A stretch of DNA of 64,000 bases from Candidatus Cloacimonadota bacterium. GTDB lineage: Bacteria; Cloacimonadota; Cloacimonadia; Cloacimonadales; TCS61. Location of the stretch: the NCBI GenBank assembly GCA_030445745.1, contig JASUTE010000002.1:1-64000 (forward strand). The letters run 5' to 3'. Numbering within the stretch: the stretch's first letter is position 1; the number at the start of each line of letters is the position of its first letter. Shown here in pieces: positions 43,610 through 52,678 of the stretch. The position numbers were made by a program, and so were the translations under genes. The notes below the pieces were generated by a model. It did no database searches. It was not told the origin of the DNA and saw only the letters and a program-made list of their open reading frames with translations.

Positions 43610-44569
43610 ATGAAATCTTTAATTACTGGAGGAGCCGGCTTTATCGGTTCACATCTGGCAGAAAAACTATTAAATGAAGGTCATCAGGTATCTATCATAG
43701 ATAATCTTTCAACTGGTAAATTTTCCAATATCGTGCACTTAACCTATAACGATAAATTTAGCTATAAAATAGATTCTATCTTGAATTATGAAATATTGGA
43801 AAACATGATAAAAAATAGTGACCATATTTATCATTTGGCTGCTGCGGTAGGAGTAAAATACATTATCGATAACCCTTTGCTATCCTTAAAAACTAATATT
43901 TACGGTACAGAACATGTTTTAGATTTGGCCAATAAATATAAGAAGAAAGTACTGGTTGCTTCCACCTCGGAAATTTATGGAAAAAGCGATAAAATTCCAT
44001 TTAAAGAAACTTATGACAGACTACTGGGTTCAACTTATATTTCGCGCTGGAGTTATAGTTCTGCCAAGGCTATCGATGAATTTTTGGCACTGGCATATCA
44101 CCGCGAAAAGAAATTGCCGGTGGTAATAGTACGTTGTTTCAATACGGTAGGGCCTCGTCAAACCGGTCAATACGGTATGGTAATCCCAAAATTTGTTAAA
44201 GCAGCGATGCTTAATCATCCTATTACAATATACGGAGATGGGAAACAATCACGCTGCTTCGGTTACGTGGAAGATGTGGTAAATGGTATGATAAAATTAA
44301 TGAATACCAAAAAAGCTGAAGGCGAAATATTCAATATTGGAAATGACAAACCTATCACCATTGAAGCTTTGGCCAAAAAAATCAAGGCTATGACCAAAAG
44401 TAAATCTAAAATAGAATACGTTAAATATGAGGATGCCTACGAAGAAGGTTTTGAGGATATGCGCCAACGACAGCCTGATCTGAGTAAAATTAAAAGTTAT
44501 ATCGGCTATAAACCCGCCTATGATCTAGATAAAACTTTAAAAATAATAATAAATTACTTCGAGGAATAA
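43610..44569 (+). CDS. NAD-dependent sugar-nucleotide epimerase/dehydratase (extended SDR)
   Basis: A 319-aa Rossmann enzyme from ATG 43610 (GGGAGA upstream); the in-frame TTG at 43598 is less likely. SLITGGAGFIGSHLAEKL is the NAD site. HLAAAVGVKYIIDNPLL and STSEIYGK precede the catalytic YSSAK (Tyr-xxx-Lys). CFNTVGPRQTGQYGMVIPKF and SRCFGYVEDVV are typical of UDP-glucose 4-epimerase and UDP-glucuronate decarboxylase relatives. The exact sugar is not assignable. It follows the SLBB gene by 12 nt and precedes an aminotransferase, so a modified sugar for a surface glycan is likely. Confidence 0.9.
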   Translation: MKSLITGGAGFIGSHLAEKLLNEGHQVSIIDNLSTGKFSNIVHLTYNDKFSYKIDSILNYEILENMIKNSDHIYHLAAAVGVKYIIDNPLLSLKTNIYGTEHVLDLANKYKKKVLVASTSEIYGKSDKIPFKETYDRLLGSTYISRWSYSSAKAIDEFLALAYHREKKLPVVIVRCFNTVGPRQTGQYGMVIPKFVKAAMLNHPITIYGDGKQSRCFGYVEDVVNGMIKLMNTKKAEGEIFNIGNDKPITIEALAKKIKAMTKSKSKIEYVKYEDAYEEGFEDMRQRQPDLSKIKSYIGYKPAYDLDKTLKIIINYFEE

Positions 44570-44571
44570 TT

Positions 44572-45675
44572 ATGCAAGTACCACTTTTAGATCTACATGC
44601 CCAAAATGACCCCATCTTAGATGAAATAAAAGCAGAAATGAATAAAGTGATGCAGTCGCATCAATATATTTTAGGCCCTCAGGTAGAAAAATTAGAAGAA
44701 AAAATAGCTGAATACTGCGATACTAAATATGCTGTAGGTTGTGCTTCTGGAACCGATGCTCTGGTACTTTCCTTAAAAGCTTTGGAGTTAGAACCAGGCT
44801 CGGAAGTTATCACTACAACCTTTACCTTTTTTGCTACAGCCAGCTCTATTCACAGAGTAGGACTAGTTCCCAAATTTGTAGATGTCCATCCTCGTACTTT
44901 TAATATCGATCCTAACAAAATAGAAGCAGCAATTACCGATAAAACCAAAGCAATCATCGTGGTTCATTTATTTGGTCAACCAGCTGAGATGGATAAGATA
45001 ATGAAAATTGCCCGCAAGTATGACCTGAAGGTAATTGAGGACAATGCTCAGGGCATTGGTAGCAAATTCAATGGTAAAACAGCTGGCTCTATTGGCGATG
45101 TTGGTACACTCTCCTTTTTCCCTTCCAAAAATTTGGGAGCGATGGGCGATGCCGGCATGTGCATAACCAACAACCAAGAAATCGCAGACAGACTTAGAAT
45201 GCTGCGTGTACATGGCGAAAATCCTAAATATTTCCATAGATGGGTGGGATTGAACAGCAGATTAGATACTATCCAGGCCGCTGTACTACTGGTGAAAGTT
45301 AAATATGTTGATAATTGGAGTAGAATGCGACAGGAAAATGCTGATTACTACTATGAAAACCTGGAAGAAGTACCACAAATTGCCTTACCCTACATTCATC
45401 ATAAAGCTTCTTCAATTTACAATCAGTTTACCCTAATAGCAGAAAAACGAGATGAGCTTATCAGTTTTTTAAAGAAAAATAAAATTGGTTGCGCTGTCTA
45501 TTATCCCAAACCTTTGCATTTACAAGATTGCTTTTCCTATTTGAACTATGGCAAGGGTGATTTCCCAATAGCAGAAGACTTAGCTAAAAAAGTTATTTCA
45601 ATTCCTATTTATTCTGAACTTACCAAAAAACAGCAAGATTATATAATTTCTAAGATAAAAGAATTTTATAAATGA
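44572..45675 (+). CDS. DegT/DnrJ/EryC1/StrS-family sugar aminotransferase
   Basis: A 367-aa PLP enzyme that transaminates keto-sugar nucleotides. It begins VPLLDLHAQNDPILDEIKAE, shows CASGTDALVLSLKAL (PLP phosphate site), HLFGQPAEMDKI, EDNAQGIGSKFNGK, and the PLP lysine in LSFFPSKNLGAMGDAGM. RWVGLNSRLDTIQAAVLLVK is also canonical. It lies 2 nt after the epimerase gene, consistent with a two-step amino-sugar route; an N-acetyltransferase is not in the window. The sugar product is unknown. Confidence 0.94.
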   Translation: MQVPLLDLHAQNDPILDEIKAEMNKVMQSHQYILGPQVEKLEEKIAEYCDTKYAVGCASGTDALVLSLKALELEPGSEVITTTFTFFATASSIHRVGLVPKFVDVHPRTFNIDPNKIEAAITDKTKAIIVVHLFGQPAEMDKIMKIARKYDLKVIEDNAQGIGSKFNGKTAGSIGDVGTLSFFPSKNLGAMGDAGMCITNNQEIADRLRMLRVHGENPKYFHRWVGLNSRLDTIQAAVLLVKVKYVDNWSRMRQENADYYYENLEEVPQIALPYIHHKASSIYNQFTLIAEKRDELISFLKKNKIGCAVYYPKPLHLQDCFSYLNYGKGDFPIAEDLAKKVISIPIYSELTKKQQDYIISKIKEFYK

Positions 45676-45683
45676 GGTAAGCT

Positions 45684-46466
45684 ATGAATATAATCGTTTG
45701 TATTAAACAAGTTCCAGATACAACAGAAATAAAAATAGATCCACAAACCAATACATTGATTCGAGATGGCGTGGAGAGTATTATTAATCCATTCGATCTG
45801 TACGCTATAGAAGAAGCGGTAAGATTAAAAGAAAAATATGGCGGTAAAGTAACTGCAATAAGCATGGGACCACTGCAGGTGGAAAAGGCTCTTCGTGATT
45901 CAGTTGCTATGGGAGTAGATGATATAATACTTCTATCAGACAGAAAATTTGCTGGTGCTGATACTTGGGCTACGAGCTTAACACTGGCTGCAGCTATTAA
46001 AAAAGTTGGAGACTATGATCTGTTGCTTTTTGGGCAACAAGCTATCGATGGCGACACAGCTCAAGTGGGCCCCGGCGTAGCCGCACATTTAAATATTGCC
46101 CAAACCTGCTTTGTTAGCAAAATTATCGAAGTAGGAAAAGAGTATATCTCTGTAGAAAGATTGATGGAAACTGGCTTTGATAAAATAAAAATGCATTTGC
46201 CAGCCGCTATCACAGTAGTGAAAGATATCAATATTCCTCGCTTACCCTCTTTGCGAGGTAAGCGTAATGCCAAAAAAGCACAATTACAAACCTGGACAGC
46301 AGATGATCTGGGATTGGAGGAAGACAAGATTGGTTTGAACGGTTCTCCTACCCAAGTAGTTAAAATATTCTCACCTAAGATTAGCAAAACAGGTGAAAAG
46401 TACGAGCTCCCCCCAGAAGAACTAGCTGAAATTCTTTATAAAAAATTAAAAGAACTGGGAAAATAG
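45684..46466 (+). CDS. etfB: Electron transfer flavoprotein beta subunit
   Basis: A 260-aa EtfB/FixA-type protein: IVCIKQVPDTTEIKIDPQTN, then INPFDLYAIEEAVRLKEKYG, then LLLFGQQAIDGDTAQVGPGV and the C-terminal LPSLRGKRNAKKA. EtfB binds AMP or FAD and works with EtfA to pass electrons from dehydrogenases. Here etfA is not adjacent; the next gene is lgt. GAGGTAAG precedes the ATG. It may pair with an EtfA elsewhere. Confidence 0.93.
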   Translation: MNIIVCIKQVPDTTEIKIDPQTNTLIRDGVESIINPFDLYAIEEAVRLKEKYGGKVTAISMGPLQVEKALRDSVAMGVDDIILLSDRKFAGADTWATSLTLAAAIKKVGDYDLLLFGQQAIDGDTAQVGPGVAAHLNIAQTCFVSKIIEVGKEYISVERLMETGFDKIKMHLPAAITVVKDINIPRLPSLRGKRNAKKAQLQTWTADDLGLEEDKIGLNGSPTQVVKIFSPKISKTGEKYELPPEELAEILYKKLKELGK

Positions 46467-46469
46467 CTT

Positions 46470-47255
46470 ATGCTGGAATTTCCGAAAATAAGCCCTACTA
46501 TCTTTAAACTGGGAAGTTTGGAAGTAAGATGGTATGGCTTTTTTTACATCTTAGCATTTATTATTTGCATAATTTTTTATAAAAAGTTATTACCCAAAAG
46601 AAAGGTAAAGCTCTCCCAACAAAATTACGATAATTTGCTGTTCCAACTAATGCTGGGAGTGATCTTGGGAGGTAGATTTGGCTATGTAATTTTCTACAAT
46701 CTTGGCTATTATCTGCACAATCCCTTAAAAATATTTGCAGTATGGGAAGGTGGAATGTCCTTTCACGGTGGCGCTTTAGGGGTAATAATAGCTGGTTTGC
46801 TATTCTGCAGAAAACATAAATTAAAATTTTTACAAATGGCAGACCCGATGATGCCTTTAGTTTCCATTGGTTTAGCTCTAGGCCGTTTTGGTAATTTCAT
46901 AAATGCTGAGCTGTATGGTCGTGTTACCGATGTACCCTGGGCAATGATCTTTCCAACCGATCTCCAAAAATTGCCGCGCCATCCTTCCCAGCTCTACGAA
47001 ATGTTTTTGGAAGGTATTTTACTCTTCTTTATTTCACTGATTATTTTAAATAAAACTAAGCGTTTCGGCACAGTTTTCTGGAGTTGGATTTTTTTCTACG
47101 GACTATTTAGGTTTTTTGTGGAATTTTTCCGTCAACCAGATGCCCACCTGGGATTTGTACTTGGCTTTATGAGCATGGGTCAAGTTTTAAGCTCGGTTAT
47201 GGTAATAGCCGGCATTATTGGTTTTATCTTTTTATATAGAAGAAAAAATGCGTAA
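46470..47255 (+). CDS. lgt: Prolipoprotein diacylglyceryl transferase
   Basis: Transfers diacylglycerol from phosphatidylglycerol to the lipobox cysteine, the first step of lipoprotein maturation. The 261-aa protein has about seven membrane segments. Conserved parts are VRWYGFFYILAF, GGRFGYVIFYN, WEGGMSFHGGALG, the signature GRFGNFINAELYGR and HPSQLYE. It starts 3 nt after etfB and overlaps the following lipoprotein gene by 8 nt, so enzyme and a substrate are co-translated. Confidence 0.97.
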   Translation: MLEFPKISPTIFKLGSLEVRWYGFFYILAFIICIIFYKKLLPKRKVKLSQQNYDNLLFQLMLGVILGGRFGYVIFYNLGYYLHNPLKIFAVWEGGMSFHGGALGVIIAGLLFCRKHKLKFLQMADPMMPLVSIGLALGRFGNFINAELYGRVTDVPWAMIFPTDLQKLPRHPSQLYEMFLEGILLFFISLIILNKTKRFGTVFWSWIFFYGLFRFFVEFFRQPDAHLGFVLGFMSMGQVLSSVMVIAGIIGFIFLYRRKNA

Positions 47256-47805
47256 ATTCATTCTATTAATCTCTATTTTTATTTTAGCCAGCTGTGCTCT
47301 TTTCCAACCTCATGAGTTTTCCAGAAAACAGGAGATCCTAAAATGGGATAATTTCAAGTTGGAAGGCATTATAGAAGTTAATTATAAATCATTTTCACTA
47401 AGAAAAAATATTGTAATAGAAAAGAAAACTGATTCCGGTAAACTTACTATCTTTGAAAGTGGACTTTTTGGATTATCCCCGCAGCCCCTCATTTCAGTTT
47501 CCTATAAAGATGGGAAATTGAAGAGAAAAAACTTACCACCAGAATTACTTAGCCAGCTTCCTATTTCGGAAATTGATCTGCTTTTTAATTTAAATAATCT
47601 TGTAGAAAAAGCCAACATCACCAGTAATAAAGCTGTTTTCGAAGACTATGTGATAACTTTTAAAAATAATAAATTGAGTTCATTGCAAAAAAAAGAAAAA
47701 AAAATTGATTTCAAATATAGTAGTAACAAACCTGTAGAGATAGTTTTCCTAACCGAAGACCAGGAAATTGGCAAAATCTTGATTGATAAAATTATTTTTG
47801 GATGA
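47248..47805 (+). CDS. Lipoprotein, possibly LolA/LolB-fold
   Basis: A 185-aa lipoprotein from ATG 47248. The signal reads MRKFILLISIFILASCALF, with Cys at residue 16 as lipobox. The body has strand-rich stretches (FKLEGIIEVNYKSFSLRKNI, LTIFESGLFGLSPQPLISVS) like the half-barrel of LolB or DUF4292 proteins that carry lipids or lipoproteins; this is a guess from pattern. It overlaps lgt by 8 nt and precedes purB by 5 nt. Confidence 0.75.
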   Translation: MRKFILLISIFILASCALFQPHEFSRKQEILKWDNFKLEGIIEVNYKSFSLRKNIVIEKKTDSGKLTIFESGLFGLSPQPLISVSYKDGKLKRKNLPPELLSQLPISEIDLLFNLNNLVEKANITSNKAVFEDYVITFKNNKLSSLQKKEKKIDFKYSSNKPVEIVFLTEDQEIGKILIDKIIFG

Positions 47806-47810
47806 GGTAG

Positions 47811-49106
47811 ATGATGATAGAAAGATATTCCAGAGAAGAGATGGCAAAGATTTGGAAGCTTCAAAACCGCTTTCAGAAGATGTTAGAAGTAGAATTAGCA
47901 GCCTGCAGGGCAATGTATGAGCTGGGGATAATTCCCCAACAAGATTGGAAAAACATTGAAAATAAGGCTGATTTCGATATAGATAGAATAGCTGAAATTG
48001 AAAAAACTACCAAACATGATGTGATAGCTTTTCTTACCAGTATTGCGGAATTTGTGGGTCCTTCTGCTCGCTGGATTCACTATGGTATGACCTCATCAGA
48101 TGTTTTAGATACTGCCACCTCACTCCAGTTAAAACAGGCAGGAGAACTTATATTGCGTGATTTGGGAAAATTTTCTGAAGTCCTGCGTATCAGAGCTAAA
48201 GAACATAAATATACTCTGTGCATAGGCCGTTCGCACGGAATTCATGCTGAGCCTACTACTTTTGGTTTGAAATTTGCCCTCTGGTATGAGGAAATGCAAC
48301 GCAATATAGTCCGCTTGGAAGCAGCTATAGAATCTGTTTCAGTAGGACAGATCTCCGGAGCTGTGGGCAATTATGCTCATCTTTCTCCCGAAATAGAAAA
48401 ACGCGCTTGTTCCTACCTGGATTTAACCCCTGTAAATATCTCCACTCAGGTAATTCAACGCGATAGAATTAGTGAATATTTAAGTACGCTAGCAATTATA
48501 GGCAGCACGATTGAAAAAATAGCTTTGGAGATAAGGCATCTACAACGAACTGAAGTTTTAGAAGTAGAAGAAAATTTTTCTAAGGGCCAAAAAGGCTCTT
48601 CAGCTATGCCACATAAGCGTAATCCTATTGTCAGTGAACAAATGTGTGGTTTAGCACGCATTTTACGCTCCAATGCTATGGCTGCTTTCGAAAATAACGC
48701 ATTATGGCATGAACGCGATATTAGTCATTCTTCGGTAGAGCGCATAATTCTACCAGATACTACTATCCTAGTGAACTACATGTTAAATAAGATGATATCG
48801 TTAATAGAAAATCTATTGGTTTACCCTGAAAACATGATGAAAAACTTGGAACTTACTAATGGTCTAATTTTTTCTCAGGCATTGCTACTGGAACTTGCGG
48901 GTAAAGGAGTTAGCAGAGAAGAAGCTTATAAATTAGTACAGCGTAATGCCATGGAGTGTTGGAAAAACAAAACATCGTTTAAAAAATTGGTAAGTGCTGA
49001 CGAAGATATTCGTAATCATCTATCTAGCGAAGAAATTGAGCAAGTTTTTTCCTTCGATCGCTACTTGAAGCACATAGATTATATTTTTTCTAGAATAGGA
49101 ATTTAG
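47811..49106 (+). CDS. purB: Adenylosuccinate lyase
   Basis: Cleaves SAICAR and adenylosuccinate in purine synthesis. The 431-aa protein shows the fumarase/aspartase fold motifs HYGMTSSDVLDTATSLQL, CIGRSHGIHAEPTTFGLK, VGQISGAVGNYAH and the signature GSSAMPHKRNPIVSEQ. RYSREEMAKIW is the usual opening. ATGATG at 47811 leaves two equivalent starts. GAGG precedes it at normal spacing. Its partner purA is at 23.6 kb; the two are not linked. Confidence 0.97.
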   Translation: MMIERYSREEMAKIWKLQNRFQKMLEVELAACRAMYELGIIPQQDWKNIENKADFDIDRIAEIEKTTKHDVIAFLTSIAEFVGPSARWIHYGMTSSDVLDTATSLQLKQAGELILRDLGKFSEVLRIRAKEHKYTLCIGRSHGIHAEPTTFGLKFALWYEEMQRNIVRLEAAIESVSVGQISGAVGNYAHLSPEIEKRACSYLDLTPVNISTQVIQRDRISEYLSTLAIIGSTIEKIALEIRHLQRTEVLEVEENFSKGQKGSSAMPHKRNPIVSEQMCGLARILRSNAMAAFENNALWHERDISHSSVERIILPDTTILVNYMLNKMISLIENLLVYPENMMKNLELTNGLIFSQALLLELAGKGVSREEAYKLVQRNAMECWKNKTSFKKLVSADEDIRNHLSSEEIEQVFSFDRYLKHIDYIFSRIGI

Positions 49107-49108
49107 TT

Positions 49109-49636
49109 ATGTTAGAAGACTATAATCCCTACAAATATTTACGAAAGGCTCAAACCACCAAGTTTAGGGAGCTACTTTTCCCAATATTGATTATTTTTAT
49201 TAGCTTTGCGCTCTCTTATGTGTGGGAGAGTAATTTGTTAATTATCCTTTCTTTAGTCGGCCTTTTGGGTTATATTAATATCTCCATTCGCTATCGGATT
49301 CGTCAAACAATACCAGAGGAAAGCGGTCCAAACTTAATATTAGCTCCACTGAATGCCCGAATCTCTTGGATAAAAGCTAATAAAATTATGCTGGTAAAAA
49401 AGTGGTATTACACCTGCGAATTTCGTACTCCGACCGCTTTTGAGATTAAATACAAACTTAATTGTAGCAAAAAAATCTGGTTTGAACAAAAAAACAACTT
49501 ACCAGGAAAGCTGGTAGGAATTGTGCCAATGAAAGCTACTTGTGAACTGGAAATACCTTCAGATTTTAAAGTTATGGTAAGAAAAGGAGAAAAAATAATA
49601 GCCGGAGAAACGGTCATTGCTTCCCAAAATTATTAA
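49109..49636 (+). CDS. Membrane protein with a PSD-like barrel domain, no cleavage motif
   Basis: A 175-aa protein with two close membrane helices (about residues 22-58) and a beta-rich C-terminal domain. NLILAPLNARISWIKANK and LVGIVPMKATCELEIPSD followed by MVRKGEKIIAGETVIAS resemble the beta-sandwich of phosphatidylserine decarboxylase-family enzymes (kxGxxVxAGeTvIA ending). In those enzymes a GS(S/T/R) self-cleaves to make the pyruvoyl group; here that position reads MKAT, so it cannot mature that way. It starts 2 nt after purB. Function is unknown; a non-catalytic lipid-binding relative is one possibility. Confidence 0.6.
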   Translation: MLEDYNPYKYLRKAQTTKFRELLFPILIIFISFALSYVWESNLLIILSLVGLLGYINISIRYRIRQTIPEESGPNLILAPLNARISWIKANKIMLVKKWYYTCEFRTPTAFEIKYKLNCSKKIWFEQKNNLPGKLVGIVPMKATCELEIPSDFKVMVRKGEKIIAGETVIASQNY

Positions 49637-49674
49637 GCTTTTTTACCGGAAAAGCAGCAAAATCAGGAGAAAAA

Positions 49675-50367
49675 ATGAATTTCTGGCAAGCTTTTGTTAG
49701 CTTAATATACCCCAAAATTTGCCTGAATTGCAATACTAAAATTGAAGATAGTTCCGATTTTCTATGCGTTAATTGCCAAAAGGAATTGACTTTTTTAGAT
49801 GATAACCTGTGCCCCAAATGCGGCAGTCCCCAAAATGCCCAGAATTGCAAAATTTGTGGTAATTTTCATTTCACCAAGGCGCGATCTGTATTTCCTTTTA
49901 GTAAACCGGTTCGAACCCTTATTCATTACCTGAAATATGATGAATTTACTAAAATAGCTGATCTTCTGGCACTTTATTCTTACGAATATCTGCAAAAATA
50001 CTCACCTTTTCCAACTATAGATATAATTTGCCCCGTTCCGCTGCACAAAATAAGAAAAAGAAGTCGTGGTTTCAATCAAGCAGAAAAGATTAGCAGCAGA
50101 ATCGCTTCCTATATGGGTTGGAAACATATTCCTGATCTGCTTTTAAGAAAAAAATACACTTCTACCCAAACTAAACTGAGTAAAAAGGAAAGAAGCGCTA
50201 ATGTGAGTAATGCTTTTTGCTTAAATAGTAAATACCAGATAAAAAACAGGGCAATTTTGGTGGTAGATGATGTTTTTACTACCGGTTCTACTGTGAATGC
50301 TATAAGTAAAGTTTTAGAAAAATATGAAGTTAGCGGAATCTATATCTTGACAATTGCAAGGGCTTAA
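49675..50367 (+). CDS. comF: ComF-family phosphoribosyltransferase-like protein
   Basis: A 230-aa ComF protein. The N-terminus has zinc-ribbon-type cysteines (CLNC, CVNC, CPKCG, CKICG). The C-terminal phosphoribosyltransferase fold has IICPVPLHKIRKRSRGFNQA and the PRPP loop ILVVDDVFTTGSTVNAIS. ComF acts in DNA uptake in transformable bacteria, but many non-competent species keep it, so a role in natural transformation is only suggested. GGAG precedes the ATG. Confidence 0.93.
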   Translation: MNFWQAFVSLIYPKICLNCNTKIEDSSDFLCVNCQKELTFLDDNLCPKCGSPQNAQNCKICGNFHFTKARSVFPFSKPVRTLIHYLKYDEFTKIADLLALYSYEYLQKYSPFPTIDIICPVPLHKIRKRSRGFNQAEKISSRIASYMGWKHIPDLLLRKKYTSTQTKLSKKERSANVSNAFCLNSKYQIKNRAILVVDDVFTTGSTVNAISKVLEKYEVSGIYILTIARA

Positions 50368-50414
50368 AGATTATTAACAATAAAACGTAATTTATTCTAA
50401 AGATAGAAAGTTGT

Positions 50415-50777
50415 ATGCAGATAGATATAAAACCAGAAAGAGCGATAGAGTTAATAGAGAAAATTGCTCGTTTCATTGCAGAAAGAAAGATGGCGCCAGC
50501 TGCGATAATGGCGATAGAATCGCTAAGCCCGCTTAATTTTATCGCCAGCCAGTTATTGTATTTTTTGGCTCCTTTCGCCGAGGTCATTTTTAAACCAAAA
50601 GAGTATGAAGAATTTGCTGCTCTGTTGGAAAAAGATGAGTATGTGAAATTACTCATAAAAAGAATTGATGAGTTGGATACCGAACTTCATTTGGAAGAAC
50701 GTAAGCAGAAACGAAAACTTAGAAAAAGAAGAAGAAATAAGATTAAGAAATTTATGGGAAATTTATTCAAAAGATAG
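50415..50777 (+). CDS. Small basic protein of unknown function, first gene of the GlmL module
   Basis: A 120-aa protein I do not recognise. Residues about 33-62 are hydrophobic helices (AAIMAIESLSPLNFIASQLL, then YFLAPFAEVIF), suggesting membrane contact. The middle is acidic (LIKRIDELDTELHLEE) and the tail is strongly basic (RKQKRKLRKRRRNKIKKF), like a nucleic-acid or phospholipid-binding tail. It ends 14 nt before the GlmL-like gene and its stop lies beside that gene's GGAGGAA ribosome site, so the two are surely co-translated. Confidence 0.75.
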   Translation: MQIDIKPERAIELIEKIARFIAERKMAPAAIMAIESLSPLNFIASQLLYFLAPFAEVIFKPKEYEEFAALLEKDEYVKLLIKRIDELDTELHLEERKQKRKLRKRRRNKIKKFMGNLFKR

Positions 50778-50791
50778 ATGGAGGAAAGAAT

Positions 50792-52669
50792 ATGGGCAGT
50801 TCTCGAGAATTAAAGAGAATTATCGCAACAGATTGTGGTAGTACCACAACTAAAGCGATTTTAATTGAATATGTCGACGGCGAATTCCGTCAGACTGTTC
50901 GTGGTGAAGCACCTACAACAGTGGAAAAACCACTTAATGATGTTACCCGTGGTGTTTTGAACGCTGTTACTGAATTAGAAGAGTTAGCCAGACTTAAATA
51001 CGATAACCCCAATATTAAATTTATTAAAGACAACGAAATTCTAATTATGGAAGACGGCGTTACAGGCGATACGGGAGTAGATGCTTATGTTTCCACCAGT
51101 AGCGCTGGTGGAGGTTTGCAGATGATGGTAACCGGTGTGGTCGCTAGAATGACTGGCGAGAGCGCTGAACGTGCTGCTTTAGGTGCTGGAGCTATCGTTA
51201 TGGACCTTATAGCCAGTAACGATAAGCGCGCTAACTATGAAAAAATTGAAAGAATAAGAAATCTGCGCCCAGATATGATCCTGATGGCTGGCGGAGTAGA
51301 TGGCGGTACAACCAAACACGTGGCCGAGCTGGCTGAATTAGTCTCAGCCGCCGATCCTAAACCACGTTTGGGTTCCAGCTTTAAGTTACCAGTTATTTAT
51401 GCGGGTAACACAAAAGCGCGTGAAGCTATTAAAGAAACCTTAGGAGATAAAGTTGACCTTATTATTACAGAAAACCTACGTCCTACTTTGGAAGTAGAAA
51501 ATCTGGGGCCTGCACGCGATAAAATTCATGACTTGTTCATGGAACATGTGATGGCACAAGCCCCCGGATATAATAAATTGATGTCCTGGACAAAAGGTCC
51601 GGTTGATGGTAAAATTAGCAAAATCCCAATTATGCCTACTCCCGCTGCTGTGGGAAATATAATGCAAACAATTGCCAAACAAAACGATATAGAAGTTTTA
51701 GGTGTAGATATTGGTGGAGCTACAACAGATGTATTTTCTGTTTTCACGAAAGAACATATTTTCAACCGAACCGTAAGTGCTAACCTTGGGATGAGCTACA
51801 GTATTTCCAATGTGTTAGCTACTGCTGGGTTAAAAGATATTTTGCGCTGGGTACCTTTCGAAATTAATGAATCTGGCCTACGTAATATGATAAAAAATAA
51901 GATGATACGTCCCACCACCATTCCACAACAGTTAGAAGAACTGGTTTTAGAACAAGCAATCGCAAAAGAAGCATTGAAATACGCTTTTATACAGCATAAA
52001 GAATTTGCTGTTGGCTTAAAAGGTGGTCAAAGAAAACGTGAGATCTCCGAAGCTTTCTCGCAATCTGTTTCAGGAGAAACTATCGTAGATATGATGTCGC
52101 TCGACCTCTTAGTTGGAAGTGGTGGAGTGCTCTCGCATGCACCACGCCGTAATCAGGCTGCTATGATGCTAATAGATGCTTTCTTGCCAGAAGGAATAAC
52201 CAGATTAGCGGTGGACAGTATTTTTATGATGCCTCAGCTTGGTGTTTTGGCTGAAATAAGCGAGAAAGCTGCTACTGAAGTGTTTGAAAAAGACTGTTTG
52301 ATCTATCTTGGCACTTGTGTGGCTCCTGTAGGAAAAAGCAAGCCAGACAAAGTGGCATTAACAGCTCATATCGAACTTCCTAATGGTGAAGTATTTGATG
52401 AAGAAATAAAATTTGGCGAAATGAGATTGCTTCCCTGTGGTGTAGGTGAAACTGCAAAAGCTACGTTGAAACCGGGTCGCGGTTTAGATCTGGGTGAAGG
52501 TAAACATCAGGAAGTTGAAACAGAACTACACGGTGGTGTGGTAGGAATAGTATTAGACACGCGCGGACGTCAACCCTTCGAACTACCTGCCGAAGCTTCA
52601 GAACGTGTACCGCTTCTTAAGAAGTGGATGAAAGAACTTAAATCGTATCCTGAAAAAATTTTAGAATAG
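50792..52669 (+). CDS. GlmL/MutL-family ASKHA ATPase (glutamate mutase accessory type)
   Basis: A 625-aa protein of the GlmL (MutL) family. IIATDCGSTTTKAILIE (about residues 10-26) is the first phosphate loop of the actin/Hsp70 fold and VLGVDIGGATTDVFSVF (near residue 305) the second. SAGGGLQMMVTGVVARMTGE and DMILMAGGVDGGTTKHVAEL are family-specific. GlmL is found beside B12-dependent glutamate mutase subunits GlmS and GlmE and is thought to maintain them, but neither is here. Instead it is flanked by a small basic protein and a barrel/KOW protein. This suggests a relative with another client. GGAGGAA precedes the ATG. Confidence 0.88.
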   Translation: MGSSRELKRIIATDCGSTTTKAILIEYVDGEFRQTVRGEAPTTVEKPLNDVTRGVLNAVTELEELARLKYDNPNIKFIKDNEILIMEDGVTGDTGVDAYVSTSSAGGGLQMMVTGVVARMTGESAERAALGAGAIVMDLIASNDKRANYEKIERIRNLRPDMILMAGGVDGGTTKHVAELAELVSAADPKPRLGSSFKLPVIYAGNTKAREAIKETLGDKVDLIITENLRPTLEVENLGPARDKIHDLFMEHVMAQAPGYNKLMSWTKGPVDGKISKIPIMPTPAAVGNIMQTIAKQNDIEVLGVDIGGATTDVFSVFTKEHIFNRTVSANLGMSYSISNVLATAGLKDILRWVPFEINESGLRNMIKNKMIRPTTIPQQLEELVLEQAIAKEALKYAFIQHKEFAVGLKGGQRKREISEAFSQSVSGETIVDMMSLDLLVGSGGVLSHAPRRNQAAMMLIDAFLPEGITRLAVDSIFMMPQLGVLAEISEKAATEVFEKDCLIYLGTCVAPVGKSKPDKVALTAHIELPNGEVFDEEIKFGEMRLLPCGVGETAKATLKPGRGLDLGEGKHQEVETELHGGVVGIVLDTRGRQPFELPAEASERVPLLKKWMKELKSYPEKILE

Positions 52670-52678
52670 GAGGAACAA

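Noticed and set aside
50792-52669. DNA mismatch repair protein MutL
   Set aside because: Despite the shared family nickname, the motifs are those of the ASKHA-fold GlmL family, not the GHKL ATPase of mismatch repair.
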